Assembly: GCA_900466005.1 (NCBI GenBank)
Contig: UEGQ01000012.1
Span: 1-64,000 of the forward strand
From: Hyphomicrobiales bacterium
Lineage (GTDB): Bacteria; Pseudomonadota; Alphaproteobacteria; Rhizobiales; Rhizobiaceae
Direction: 5' to 3'
DNA: 64,000 bases
Part shown: piece after piece, positions 17,274 through 25,825 of the stretch
Position numbering within the stretch: the first letter of the stretch is position 1
Layout: the number at the start of each line of letters is the position of its first letter
Notes under the pieces: generated by a model
Seen by the model: only the letters and a program-made list of their open reading frames with translations
What the model was told of the DNA's origin: nothing
Database searches by the model: none
Program-made: the position numbers and the translations under genes

Positions 17274-17449
17274 GGCCAAGGCTTGTAATAGAGGCGTTGA
17301 CCACGGCTCACCAACGCAAGATGTTCTCATACGGCGATGAGCGGATAGACCGCAATTTGCGCGAGGCCGTCACGCAGGACATCATTGTCGACGACGTCAA
17401 GACAGATTGCAGACTCTCCGCCTTGGACAGCTCTGCTTTGAGGATCTGA
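17270..17449 (+). pseudogene. Truncated GNAT-family (TacT-like) toxin
   Basis: A 59-codon frame overlapping the antitoxin stop by ATGA. Its first 40 residues (VIEALTTAHQRKMFSYG, then IDRNLREAVTQDI) match the N-terminus of TacT-like acetyltransferase toxins, in which a short F-x-C-G-like segment is followed by LDRYLRE..QD. A functional toxin has about 160-190 residues with an acetyl-CoA-binding loop, absent here. The frame then turns into unrelated sequence and stops. The toxin is therefore dead while the antitoxin is intact. Confidence 0.7.
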
Positions 17450-17523
17450 CGCGCCAACCGCGAGTGAGTATCGCTTTCATAGCGTCGCCCAGCAATTGCG
17501 AGATGCTGTCTATAATTTTCGAA

Positions 17524-18744
17524 TCAACCCCACAAGCAGGACAGAGGCGCGGCCGCCAATCTATCGCCGAAAGGAACTATATCCGTGCTGTCGTAAAGGA
17601 CGGCACCGTAAGCGAAACGACTGCCGGCAGCTTCGGCTAGGGTCTTCAAACCAGAAAAATCGCCGCCTTTAACTGTCGCGCTTGCCTTGACCTCTATGCC
17701 TACAATCATCCCGTCGTCGCGCTCCAAGACGATGTCCACCTCCCGGCCATCTCGATCCCGAAAATGGTGGGCAGTGACCCTAAGATCTGTCGCGGTCATG
17801 AGCTTCTGGACCTCGGAGAACACAAAGCTTTCCAATAGTGCGCCGAACATTCCGCGATCAGCTTTCACCCGATCGAATGTGAGCCCGCGTATCGTCGCCA
17901 GCAGTCCGGAATCAACAAAGTGCAGCTTCGGCGTTTTCACTATCCTCTTCAGGGAATTGGTAAACCAGGGCTGCAGCGTTGTTATCAGGAAGACCTGCTC
18001 CAACAGGCCTACGTATCGTTGGCCCGTCTTGTGGCTTACGTTGATGCCAGCTCCGAACTGGGAGTAGTTAACAAGTTGGCCGGAATGCTCTGCAAGCAAC
18101 CGAACAAATTTCGGCAGCTCGGTCAATTTCTCGACGTCCGCAACATCCCGCAAATCGCGCGTAAGGATGGAAGTGAGGTAAGAGCGCGCCCAGTCCTGGC
18201 GGCGACGTTCGTTCTCTCGACTGAGAGCCTCTGGGAAACCGCCAAGCAAGACCAACTGAACCAGATCGTCTCCGACAACTGCATTCGGCTGACTTTTCAA
18301 CTTTCCATCAAACAAACCTTCAAGGAAGCTCGGGGAATGACCGGCGATCTCAGCCCTTGCCAAGGGGAGCATTTGGATGGTTTCCATGCGCCCCGCCAAG
18401 CTGTCGGCAACCTTCGGCAGGGTCAGCACATTTGCCGAGCCGGTCAGTAAGAATCGACCGGGACGGTAATCTTCATCAACCGACTTTTTGATCGCCAATA
18501 GAAGGTCAGGTGCTCGCTGCACCTCATCGATAATCGCTTGATCGAGACCTCGGATGAAGCCGACTGGATCATTGTTGGCGGCTTCGAGAACCGTTCGATC
18601 ATCTAAGGTTATGTAGGTGCGCTCAGAAGTACCCATCTTTTTGACGAGCGTTGTTTTGCCTGCTCGCCGTGGTCCAATAATCAGAACGACTGGCGTATCG
18701 GATAGTGGCTCATCCGCTCGCCGTTCAACAAACCGTCCAAACAT
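17524..18744 (-). CDS. AAA ATPase with DUF4143 domain
   Basis: A 406-aa protein with an N-terminal AAA_14-type ATPase (Walker A GPRRAGKTTLV near residue 24, Walker B IIDEVQ, sensor motif LLTGSAN) and a C-terminal DUF4143 domain ending in a PD-(D/E)XK-like segment (REVDIVLE...GIEVKAS). These are common in bacteria and archaea and their role is poorly known; the nuclease-like end suggests a defence or mobile-element link. It lies tail-to-tail with the toxin remnant in a scarred accessory stretch, and no partner gene is evident. Confidence 0.88.
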   Translation of the reverse strand: MFGRFVERRADEPLSDTPVVLIIGPRRAGKTTLVKKMGTSERTYITLDDRTVLEAANNDPVGFIRGLDQAIIDEVQRAPDLLLAIKKSVDEDYRPGRFLLTGSANVLTLPKVADSLAGRMETIQMLPLARAEIAGHSPSFLEGLFDGKLKSQPNAVVGDDLVQLVLLGGFPEALSRENERRRQDWARSYLTSILTRDLRDVADVEKLTELPKFVRLLAEHSGQLVNYSQFGAGINVSHKTGQRYVGLLEQVFLITTLQPWFTNSLKRIVKTPKLHFVDSGLLATIRGLTFDRVKADRGMFGALLESFVFSEVQKLMTATDLRVTAHHFRDRDGREVDIVLERDDGMIVGIEVKASATVKGGDFSGLKTLAEAAGSRFAYGAVLYDSTDIVPFGDRLAAAPLSCLWG

Positions 18745-18901
18745 GCAGTGCCCCGAATCCTCGCTGATCGGTACTATCGGCCTCGGCTAATTGGAAGTCA
18801 ATCGTCCGCAGATTGGGAATTCGAGGGCTGCGAAGCTACATGAAAGTCGTGCAACCGACAAATTCGATGAGCCATTCCGTCCTTAGGGTAAAAATGCGAA
18901 G

Positions 18902-19132
18902 TCATTGCCCGCGTTCCCCGGGGAGCAAGAAGCTCAACTGAGCACCGAGAATCTGAAGAGCTTGCAGAACCTTTCCGGTCTGCGCCGTTGGTTTGTTCGC
19001 CTCAAATTTGACAATAAATCGCGCGCCGGAGCCCGAAACACCGGCAAGTTCATCCTGCCGAAGATTTTGATCCATGCGCATCGTCCGAATAAGGATGCCG
19101 ATCCCAATGGCCGTTCTGATGCGTGTTGGCAT
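18902..19132 (-). CDS. HipB-like helix-turn-helix (XRE family) protein
   Basis: A 76-aa protein in which LRQDELAGVSGSGARFIVKFE and PTAQTGKVLQALQILG follow the usual HipB/XRE pattern of LTQEELA..GVS..FI..LE..KPTAQ. The ATG at 19132 is preceded by GAGGA at proper distance, which decides it over the longer frame to 19261. HipB-type antitoxins are normally followed by hipA, but no kinase gene follows; the next minus-strand gene is the DUF4143 ATPase. Orphan regulator or relic. Confidence 0.7.
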   Translation of the reverse strand: MPTRIRTAIGIGILIRTMRMDQNLRQDELAGVSGSGARFIVKFEANKPTAQTGKVLQALQILGAQLSFLLPGERGQ

Positions 19133-19755
19133 GATATCCTCAGCAGGACGCCTGCCGTAATGATCAGGTCGGGAAGAGCGAGAGCGGACGCGGTAAGGAA
19201 GGCAGCCCCCACAGCTAAGCCCGACGCGCCGCGGATGCGGTCCTAGGTGTCTCCCGCCCACGTCAGCAGCGGAAGTTCGAGAAGCTAACCAGGATCGCCG
19301 CGCGTGAATTCTGGCAGATGGGCGGCCAGAACAACGGCGCGGTGTCCATCAACAGGAAGCCGGCGGCCATGACGGCGATGGGAAGGCGATAGCGATAGAA
19401 CTGAATGATCAAATTCGTGGGGCGAAATTCCGGGTGGAAATGAAAATCAGTTGCGGCCGCGACCGGACGATCGGGCTGTCACCTCGGTGGTGCACCCGCT
19501 TTCAGCATCGCTTTGCCTGCTCCACCAGGGCGAACGCCTCCTTCAGCTCGGTCGATGCCGTGTCGCTGAGATGACCGCCGGAGGCGAGCCAGGGACGGGC
19601 CCCCCCGGGGAGCGCCCGGCGATCGATCGGGAGAGGCCGGCAATCGGCTCATTGACGAAACCGGGCGATCATTTCAATCCGCCGTTGCCATCCAGGTCCA
19701 GGCCCTCGACGACCCCTCTACGACGCAAGCATCGAATGAAACCGATATGCGACGC
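19133..19755. other. Gene-poor stretch with degraded coding-like segments
   Basis: About 620 bases with no convincing gene. On the minus strand around 19270-19440 a short frame reads like the end of a membrane protein (PIAVMAAGFLLMDTAP...), and around 19510-19700 frames with protein-like composition switch phase. These look like eroded genes, but no family was recognised. The rest is unassigned. Confidence 0.4.
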
Positions 19756-19782
19756 GCCTCCCGCAGCCGGACTGCGGGAGGC
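19756..19782 (-). terminator. Hairpin downstream of the AtuA-DUF4387 genes
   Basis: An 11-bp perfect stem (GCCTCCCGCAG with CTGCGGGAGGC) around a 5-nt loop lies 27 bases past the DUF4387 stop, in the right place to end the long minus-strand operon. A T run does not follow, so termination may be weak or Rho-aided. Confidence 0.6.
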
Positions 19783-19808
19783 AGAGGCAGTCCCGGGCAT
19801 CTCCCGGA

Positions 19809-20132
19809 TCAGATTTCCCTGACTTCGACGTCGAGGAAGGGGGCATATTGCTGCGCGCCGAAGATGTCGGCGTCGCCGGGGCTCCCGCTCGGGCGCAGAC
19901 GCAGGATTGTGAACTTGACGGCATAGGCCGGATCATATTCGACGAAATCGGTCAGCCGTGCCCGGTCGATGCCGAGGATGGCGCAGACCGTCTCCGGCGT
20001 CAGCGCTCCTGAACGTTTTACCCTGTCGTAGGTCTCGCGCTCGCGGAAGATGACGTCGAAAGTGATCTTGTCCGTGCCGGCATTCTTGCTGCGGATCGTC
20101 TTGGCGAGGTCGGAAAGTTTGGTCACGGTCAT
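19809..20132 (-). CDS. DUF4387 family protein
   Basis: A 107-aa protein with LRSKNAGTDKITFDVIF-like content near the start (its second residue block reads IRSKNAGTDKITFD) and the ending FGAQQYAPFLDVEV, features of DUF4387. Members are nearly always encoded beside DUF1446/AtuA-type proteins, sometimes fused to them, so it is probably a small subunit of the same enzyme. The start overlaps the AtuA stop by ATGA. Function of the pair is unproven. Confidence 0.88.
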   Translation of the reverse strand: MTVTKLSDLAKTIRSKNAGTDKITFDVIFRERETYDRVKRSGALTPETVCAILGIDRARLTDFVEYDPAYAVKFTILRLRPSGSPGDADIFGAQQYAPFLDVEVREI

Positions 20133-21511
20133 TGCGCAGCCTCGATCTGTCCGTTGGCGATGATGGCGGTGTGGGTGGGGAAGAGTTCCAGCGGGTCGCT
20201 GACCGACATCGTGTGATTGAGGGTCCAGTGATAGGCGGGGCTTGCCGGCATGACTTCGTCAAGGATGAAGGAGACGCCACCGGCGGTACCCTTGACGTCG
20301 GGGAGACGGGCGTAGAACAGCTGGCGGGTGCCGGTGATGGTGACCTCCTCGGCCATCTCCCTGGTGGGAGCCACACCTTGTACCACGATCATCAGCTCGT
20401 GTGCCGGCTTGTCCTTCAGCGGTTCCATGTCGCCCATGACGCCGTTTCGGCCGAAGACGTTGTAGTGCAGTTCCCAGCCGTCAGGGCCGAAGCGCTCGCG
20501 TACTTGCGTTCTCGCCCATTCGATCACCTCGTCGACGTGAGCAATGGTGTAGGGATCGCGGATGCCGGCCATTCCGACGAAGCGTTCGCCGAGCTTGCCG
20601 GAACCTTCCAGCTTGACGCGGAAATCGGTTGCGGGGACGAATTCCATGCCGGTGACCCGGGTGGTCTTCTCCGAAACCTGTTCGTAGACGCAATTGGTCA
20701 TGTCGAGCATGCCGCCGGCGACATACTCGAAGAAGGGGTTGGAGCGCTCGTACATGGCGTGACCGGCGACGGAGGCGATGGTGCAGCGCTGTTCCGGCGC
20801 CATGGCCGTGACTTCCACCCAGTCCTGCGTGACTTTACCGAGGACGGTTTCCTTGGCGCCATAGGGTTCCGCGCAAAACGAAGCGCATTCCAGCACCTTG
20901 CCGAGATAATAGGACTGCGCCTCGGGAAACCCGCGGGCAAGCGCAGCGCTCGCGAATACTGCGCTATCTGAGGAGCGGCCGCCGATGATGACGTCGCAGC
21001 CCTGGTCGAGCAAAGCGCGGAACGGATGAACGCCGGCCATGGCAACGACGCGATCGGTGGTATCCAGCACCGCTTCCGTCAACGGCGGACGGGCATCGAG
21101 GCCCTCGACGGTCGAGCCGGAACGGATCCTTGAACGGATCAACTCCTTATCGACCTCGGAGTAGAACCAGCCGATGCGGAAAGGCGGCAGACTGTGCTTT
21201 TCGGCAATTTCGCGGATCATTTCGACATACATGTCGACCCGGCTGTTGGTGCCGGTGTCTCCCGCCGAGCCGATGATCATCGGCACGCCGATACGACGCG
21301 AGGCCAGCAACATCTCTTCGAGGTCATGTGCCTGCCAGGCCTTGGGACTTGCGCAGGTATCGTTGCCGAGCGGCACCGGGCCGATGTCATCGCTTCCGCT
21401 GTCGGCTGCGATGAAGTCGGGGCCGGCGTCGACGCCGATGTGGAAGCTCGCAGGCTTCAGCGGCGCGAAACCCAGATGCCCGTTGGGGCAGATGATCTTC
21501 ATAGATCGCAT
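20129..21511 (-). CDS. AtuA/DUF1446 family acyclic-terpene-utilisation-like protein
   Basis: A 460-aa cytosolic protein of the DUF1446 family, recognised from GSAGDTGTNSRVDMY near residue 80 and the CDVIIGGRSSDSAVFA and YNVFGRNGVMGD segments. AtuA of Pseudomonas is needed for growth on acyclic terpenes, but most family members have unknown substrates. GGAG lies at proper distance from ATG 21511. A sigma-54 promoter match lies 45 bases upstream, so this gene and the DUF4387 gene may be made independently of the rest of the operon. Confidence 0.9.
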   Translation of the reverse strand: MRSMKIICPNGHLGFAPLKPASFHIGVDAGPDFIAADSGSDDIGPVPLGNDTCASPKAWQAHDLEEMLLASRRIGVPMIIGSAGDTGTNSRVDMYVEMIREIAEKHSLPPFRIGWFYSEVDKELIRSRIRSGSTVEGLDARPPLTEAVLDTTDRVVAMAGVHPFRALLDQGCDVIIGGRSSDSAVFASAALARGFPEAQSYYLGKVLECASFCAEPYGAKETVLGKVTQDWVEVTAMAPEQRCTIASVAGHAMYERSNPFFEYVAGGMLDMTNCVYEQVSEKTTRVTGMEFVPATDFRVKLEGSGKLGERFVGMAGIRDPYTIAHVDEVIEWARTQVRERFGPDGWELHYNVFGRNGVMGDMEPLKDKPAHELMIVVQGVAPTREMAEEVTITGTRQLFYARLPDVKGTAGGVSFILDEVMPASPAYHWTLNHTMSVSDPLELFPTHTAIIANGQIEAAQ

Positions 21512-21555
21512 GCACTTTCTCCATTGAAGAACGAGAACCGTCTTGTCCTGGTGAA

Positions 21556-21571
21556 TGCATGCAACGTGCCA
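21556..21571 (-). promoter_or_regulatory. Sigma-54 (-24/-12) promoter upstream of the AtuA-type gene
   Basis: The minus strand reads TGGCACGTTGCATGCA, i.e. GG-N10-GC with one mismatch to TGGCACG-N4-TTGCW. The expected start site near 21545 gives a leader of about 35 nt to ATG 21511. The activator gene immediately upstream needs exactly this promoter class. Confidence 0.75.
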
Positions 21572-21653
21572 AACGTAGACGCACGTCTAAGTTATTGAAA
21601 ATGCATCGCGAAAAGCGCCGAAATAATCCGATCCCGCAGGGTTGCGCGAAACG

Positions 21654-21664
21654 CACGCGGCGTG
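21654..21664. promoter_or_regulatory. Candidate activator site upstream of the second sigma-54 promoter
   Basis: CACG-CGG-CGTG, a small inverted repeat about 83 bp upstream of the -24 element at 21571, a usual distance for enhancer-binding proteins. It resembles the CGTG/CACG repeat before the first promoter (29475-29489). The region is GC-rich with several such repeats, so this is tentative. Confidence 0.35.
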
Positions 21665-21683
21665 TCGTGCGCTGCGCGCCGCC

Positions 21684-22700
21684 TCAGTCGTTAATCAGGC
21701 CGAGCTTGATCATCTGGTGGCGCATGGCGTGCCGGCTGAGTTTCAGGGTTGCCGCAGCGCGCTGGAGATTGCCAGCCGCCGCCGCGAGCGCTGCCTCGAT
21801 CAGTTGCTTCTGATAATGAGCAGTGGCCCCGTGAAAACCGACCGAGAGATCATCGACGGAGGCTTGCTCCTTCGGGTGAGACACGACGCCCGCAGCCTTC
21901 GCCCTGACGGTTCGCAAAATGCGGTCCGGCAGGTGTCGTGGCAGGATGAGGTCGTCGTCTTCGAGAATGAAAATGCGTTCGATCAGGTTTTCCAGCTCGC
22001 GAACATTTCCAGGCCAGGGATAGTCCAGGAATATCTGCTGGACCTCCTCGCTCATGCCCTTGATTCTGCGACTGTACTGGACGTTGAACTTGTCGACGAA
22101 GTGCTGCGCCAGGATCAGGGCGTCGGAGGCGCGTTCCCTGAGTGCCGGCAGGTTGATGGCGACCACCTGCAGCCGGTAATAGAGATCCTCACGGAAACGT
22201 CCGGAATTGACCTCGCCGAGCAGGATCTTGTTGGTTGCCGCGACAAGCCTGACGTCGACCGAGGTCGAAGTGACGGCTCCGACCCGACGGAATCTCTGCG
22301 TGTCGAGGAAGCTCAGCAACTTGGCCTGCAGCACGAGGTCCATTTCGCGGATCTCGTCGAGAAACACCGTGCCGTGGTTTGCCATCTCGACCAGGCCGGC
22401 CTTCTTGACCTGGGCGCCGGTGAAGGCGCCGCGCTCATGCCCGAACAGTTCTGATTCCAGCAGGCTCGATGGGATAGCCGCACAGTTGATGTCGACGAAC
22501 TCGCCCGAAGCCCGCGCCGACTGCTGGTGCAGCATGCGCGCCACCAGTCCCTTGCCGGTCCCGGTCTCGCCGTAGATGAGGACCGTGCGGGCGGGGCTCT
22601 TGGCCACACGCGTGATCAGCTTCCGCAGGGCATCGATGCTCGCATGCTCGCCGATCAGATCACGCTCGTAATTCGCCATGGGTCGCCCTGGTTGAGACAT
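21684..22700 (-). CDS. Sigma-54-dependent transcriptional activator lacking a sensor domain (PspF architecture)
   Basis: A 338-aa AAA+ activator. Walker A GETGTGKG spans about residues 44-51, the sigma-54-contacting GAFTGA loop 91-96, and Walker B VFLDEI 112-117; a PWPGNVRELENL segment and a C-terminal Fis-type HTH follow. Only about 16 residues precede the AAA+ domain, so there is no receiver, GAF or PAS sensor. ATG 22700 lies six bases past the C45 stop; starts at 22679 and GTG 22733 are alternatives. It should activate the two sigma-54 promoters that flank it, one of which transcribes it. Confidence 0.9.
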   Translation of the reverse strand: MSQPGRPMANYERDLIGEHASIDALRKLITRVAKSPARTVLIYGETGTGKGLVARMLHQQSARASGEFVDINCAAIPSSLLESELFGHERGAFTGAQVKKAGLVEMANHGTVFLDEIREMDLVLQAKLLSFLDTQRFRRVGAVTSTSVDVRLVAATNKILLGEVNSGRFREDLYYRLQVVAINLPALRERASDALILAQHFVDKFNVQYSRRIKGMSEEVQQIFLDYPWPGNVRELENLIERIFILEDDDLILPRHLPDRILRTVRAKAAGVVSHPKEQASVDDLSVGFHGATAHYQKQLIEAALAAAAGNLQRAAATLKLSRHAMRHQMIKLGLIND

Positions 22701-22705
22701 GGCGA

Positions 22706-23803
22706 TTATACGGCCATTTCGAACAACTGCCACTCTCCCGAACAGGGGTTCCCCTCCAGAAAATGAAGGCTCGCCCTGTCGCAGCGGTAGATGACGGAGG
22801 AAATGGTCTGGGAGCCGTCGTGGTCCGGATGCTGGCAGAGCGGGGCCATGCCTGCCCCGTCCTCGGCATGGGTCGCCATCAGGGCTCTGGCCGCTTCAAC
22901 GCTCCAGCGCCGGTTGGGAACCATGCGCGACAGGAAGTCGAACCGGATCGACGAATTCTCGTCGATCCGGTCGCCATGTTCGAAAAGATTGCGGTCCGCC
23001 ATATTCGCCGTGACGAAATGGTTGGTCCGCCAAGATACCGCGCCCTTCTCGATGCCGAATGATCCAGTTCCCAATTCGACTGCCGCAGTCGTCCCGTTGC
23101 GATCTGCCAATACGAGGTTCCCGCCGCCGGCATGGCGCCGTGCGGCGATGAAGCTGATCGCCTCCTCGACCGTGTGGCATGTTGCCAGTATCCGGGTCAT
23201 CGCAAAGTAGCGGAGCCAGCCGACCCCATGGTGGTTGGTTCCCACGTGGTTGTCGACGAGGGCGAGACCCGCCGCGTTGATGCCGCTGGAATAGGCCCCG
23301 GGGCTGCCGGCGCTACCGACGCAGATCATCCGGCCGGTCGCAATGTCCGGACCCTGATGCAGGAAGACGCGTTGCACGCCGAGATGCGTCCCCGAGAAGT
23401 CGCGGTTCTTGACGACAAGCGGTCCATCCTCGCTGTCGCCGACCGCCCAGGTGCTGCAACCGTCAGTGTCGATGTGCGCACCCGTCTTGAGGTCGCGAAG
23501 GACTGTAAGGTGCTGGTGGACGAAGAGATCGTCCTCGGGAACGCCGAACCCTTCAGCTATGCCGGCCAGTTCCGCCATGGTGTCAGGATCGTTGGCGGTC
23601 AGGAAGGCGCGCTGGGCCTCGATGTAACGCAAGCCACCGGCGTCGATCAGGCCGGCCGCGCGGGCCTCCTCGACACGGCCAAGGACGGCGGTTCGGACCT
23701 GGGACTCGCTCACGCCAGCCCTGGCCGCTTGCGCGCGCCCGCGCTCGTAAGGGCTGCCGGAGAGGAGAACCGGAGCGGCAGGATTGGCGTTGAAGAGCGG
23801 CAT
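22706..23803 (-). CDS. C45 family peptidase / acyl-CoA:6-aminopenicillanate-acyltransferase-like Ntn hydrolase
   Basis: A 365-aa protein with the C45 pattern: SPYERGRAQ near the start, DTDGCSTWAV with the nucleophilic Cys at 116, NRDFSG, GSAGSPGAYSSGINAAGLAL and RTNHFV. In the family the precursor cleaves itself before the Cys and the new N-terminal Cys hydrolyses or transfers acyl groups on amide bonds. No signal peptide is seen, so it acts in the cytoplasm on what the adjacent transporter brings in: probably an N-acyl amino acid, peptide or lactam-like amide. The start is four bases after the DppF-like stop. Confidence 0.88.
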   Translation of the reverse strand: MPLFNANPAAPVLLSGSPYERGRAQAARAGVSESQVRTAVLGRVEEARAAGLIDAGGLRYIEAQRAFLTANDPDTMAELAGIAEGFGVPEDDLFVHQHLTVLRDLKTGAHIDTDGCSTWAVGDSEDGPLVVKNRDFSGTHLGVQRVFLHQGPDIATGRMICVGSAGSPGAYSSGINAAGLALVDNHVGTNHHGVGWLRYFAMTRILATCHTVEEAISFIAARRHAGGGNLVLADRNGTTAAVELGTGSFGIEKGAVSWRTNHFVTANMADRNLFEHGDRIDENSSIRFDFLSRMVPNRRWSVEAARALMATHAEDGAGMAPLCQHPDHDGSQTISSVIYRCDRASLHFLEGNPCSGEWQLFEMAV

Positions 23804-23807
23804 CGCA

Positions 23808-24824
23808 CTACCTCAGGATCGAGAGTTTGTCATTGATCAGGTGACAGGACACCGTGTGACCATTGCCGACCTCATGGCGGGGTGGCGCCTCCTTCCGGCA
23901 CAGGTCCATCGCCAGCGGACAGCGGGTATGGAATTTGCAGCCCGGCGGCGGGTTTTGCGGCGAAGGCAGGTCGCCGGTCAGCCGCACGCGCTGGTGCTTG
24001 CCCGGATGGTCGACATCGGGCACTGCCGACATCAGGCTCTGGGTATAGGGATGGCGGGGATTGGACAGCACGGTCTCCACCGGTCCCATCTCGACGATCT
24101 CGCCGAGATACATGACCGCCACCCGGTCGCTCAGATAGCCGATGACCGAGATGTCGTGCGACACGAACAGGTAGGTCAGTCCCATGTCGCGCTTCAGGCC
24201 GGTCAGCAATTCGATGATCTGGGCCTGGATCGACACGTCGAGGGCCGAGACCGGCTCGTCACAGACGATGAACTGCGGATTGCTGATCAGCGCTCGGGCG
24301 ATGCCGATGCGTTGCCGCTGACCGCCGGAGAATTGATGCGGGTAGCGATCGAGATGATTGGCCTTCAGCCCGACCTTGTCCATGATCGCCGCGACCCTGT
24401 CGCGCATCTCGCGCCGGTTGGAGGCAAGCCCGTGCAGCATCAGCGGCAGTCCGATGATGTCAGCAACGGTACGACGCGGATTGAGCGATGCGTAAGGATC
24501 CTGAAAGATGATCTGCATGTGCCGACGCATTGCCTTCAACGCTTCGGGCTTCAGTGCGGTTATGTCTGTTCCGTTGAAGTCGACCCTGCCGGAGGTCGGC
24601 TCGTGCAGGCGAAGCAGCGTGCGCCCGAGCGTCGATTTCCCGCACCCGCTTTCGCCGATCAGGCCGAGCGTCTCGCCGCGTCGCACCTCGAAAGACACGC
24701 CGTTCAGTGCCCGAATGTTGATCGCCGGTTTCCCCATTACCCAGGAAATCGGGTCCCGCCGCCCGCCATAGTGCTTCACGAGGTTGTCCACGGTGATGAG
24801 CGGCGTATTAGTCCTCTCGTTCAT
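23808..24824 (-). CDS. Oligopeptide-type ABC transporter ATP-binding protein (DppF/OppF-like)
   Basis: A 338-aa ATPase with Walker A GESGCGKST, signature [11 protein letters not shown] and Walker B DEPVSALD. It has the oligo_HPY C-terminal extension (QNPPPGCKFHTRCPLA), whose cysteines bind an Fe-S cluster in this family. It pairs with the DppD-like ATPase, whose stop overlaps its start by ATGA. The extension of the N-terminal strand, YGGRRDPISWVMG, is usual for DppF-like proteins. Confidence 0.92.
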   Translation of the reverse strand: MNERTNTPLITVDNLVKHYGGRRDPISWVMGKPAINIRALNGVSFEVRRGETLGLIGESGCGKSTLGRTLLRLHEPTSGRVDFNGTDITALKPEALKAMRRHMQIIFQDPYASLNPRRTVADIIGLPLMLHGLASNRREMRDRVAAIMDKVGLKANHLDRYPHQFSGGQRQRIGIARALISNPQFIVCDEPVSALDVSIQAQIIELLTGLKRDMGLTYLFVSHDISVIGYLSDRVAVMYLGEIVEMGPVETVLSNPRHPYTQSLMSAVPDVDHPGKHQRVRLTGDLPSPQNPPPGCKFHTRCPLAMDLCRKEAPPRHEVGNGHTVSCHLINDKLSILR

Positions 24825-25825
24825 GCCTTGCCCTCCGACAACCGAATACAGCGCGCACGGCGTTGTTCACCGAGGCCGCGCATGTCGATGCGTTGCAGGC
24901 ATGCGTCGATGCGTTCGCCGCAGCGGGAATAGAAACGGCACTGCGGCGGGAGATCGATCAGATCGGGTACCTGGCCTTCAATCGGGCTGATCTTCTGCCC
25001 GCGCAGAGAAAGCCGCGGAATGGATTGGAGGAGGCCGCGCGTATAGGGATGCAGTGGCTCCCGGATGACCGAAGCGGTCGGGCCTTCCTCGACCACCTGA
25101 CCGGCATACATGACCATCACCCGGTCGCAATACTCGGACACCACGCCGAGGTCATGAGTGATCAGAACGACGCTCATGCCGAGGCGCGCGCGGATATCGG
25201 CGATCAGTTCCAGCACCTGGGCCTGGATCGTCACGTCAAGGGCCGTGGTCGGCTCGTCGGCGATCAATAGCTTTGGCCGGCAGGCGAGCGCGATCGCGAT
25301 CATGATCCGCTGGCGCATGCCGCCCGAAAACTCGTGAGGGTAATATTTGAGGCGGTCGCCGGCCGAGGCGATTCCGACGAGTTCGAGCATGTCGACCGCC
25401 GTGGCGCGTGCCGCCTTGCGCCGCGCCATGCGTCCTTCCGGAAGCGTTTCGTCATGGGCATAGAGCACTTCGAGGATTTGTTCGCCGACCGTCAGTGCGG
25501 GATTGAGTGCCGTCAGCGCGTCCTGCATGGTCATGGCGATGTCGCGACCGCGAATCCTGCGCATGTCGTGGACCGAAAGACCCCTGAGGTCTCGCCCTTC
25601 GAACGAGATCGAGCCGTTGACGATGCGCCCCGGTGCCCGCACCAGTCCCATCACCGAGGAAAAAGTGACGCTCTTGCCAGAGCCACTTTCGCCGACGACC
25701 CCGAGGCATTCGCCCGGATTTACGGTGACGTCGACGCCGTCGACTGCGAAGACACGGCCGGCACGAGTCTCGAACACCGTCCTGAGGTCCTGCACCTGGA
25801 GGAGGGGCGTTGCGGTGGTCATCAT
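24821..25825 (-). CDS. Oligopeptide-type ABC transporter ATP-binding protein (DppD/OppD-like)
   Basis: A 334-aa ATPase with Walker [10 protein letters not shown], a MTMQDALTALNP Q-loop region, signature SGGMRQRIMIA and Walker [11 protein letters not shown], and a CRFYSRC segment in the oligo_HPY end. Its start overlaps the permease stop by ATGA. It forms the ATPase heterodimer with the next gene's product at the cytoplasmic face. Confidence 0.92.
   Translation of the reverse strand: MMTTATPLLQVQDLRTVFETRAGRVFAVDGVDVTVNPGECLGVVGESGSGKSVTFSSVMGLVRAPGRIVNGSISFEGRDLRGLSVHDMRRIRGRDIAMTMQDALTALNPALTVGEQILEVLYAHDETLPEGRMARRKAARATAVDMLELVGIASAGDRLKYYPHEFSGGMRQRIMIAIALACRPKLLIADEPTTALDVTIQAQVLELIADIRARLGMSVVLITHDLGVVSEYCDRVMVMYAGQVVEEGPTASVIREPLHPYTRGLLQSIPRLSLRGQKISPIEGQVPDLIDLPPQCRFYSRCGERIDACLQRIDMRGLGEQRRARCIRLSEGKA

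Noticed and set aside
19270..19440. Minus-strand short frame resembling the end of a membrane protein
   Set aside because: No plausible start with a ribosome site, no family recognised, and stops limit it; described only as degraded sequence.
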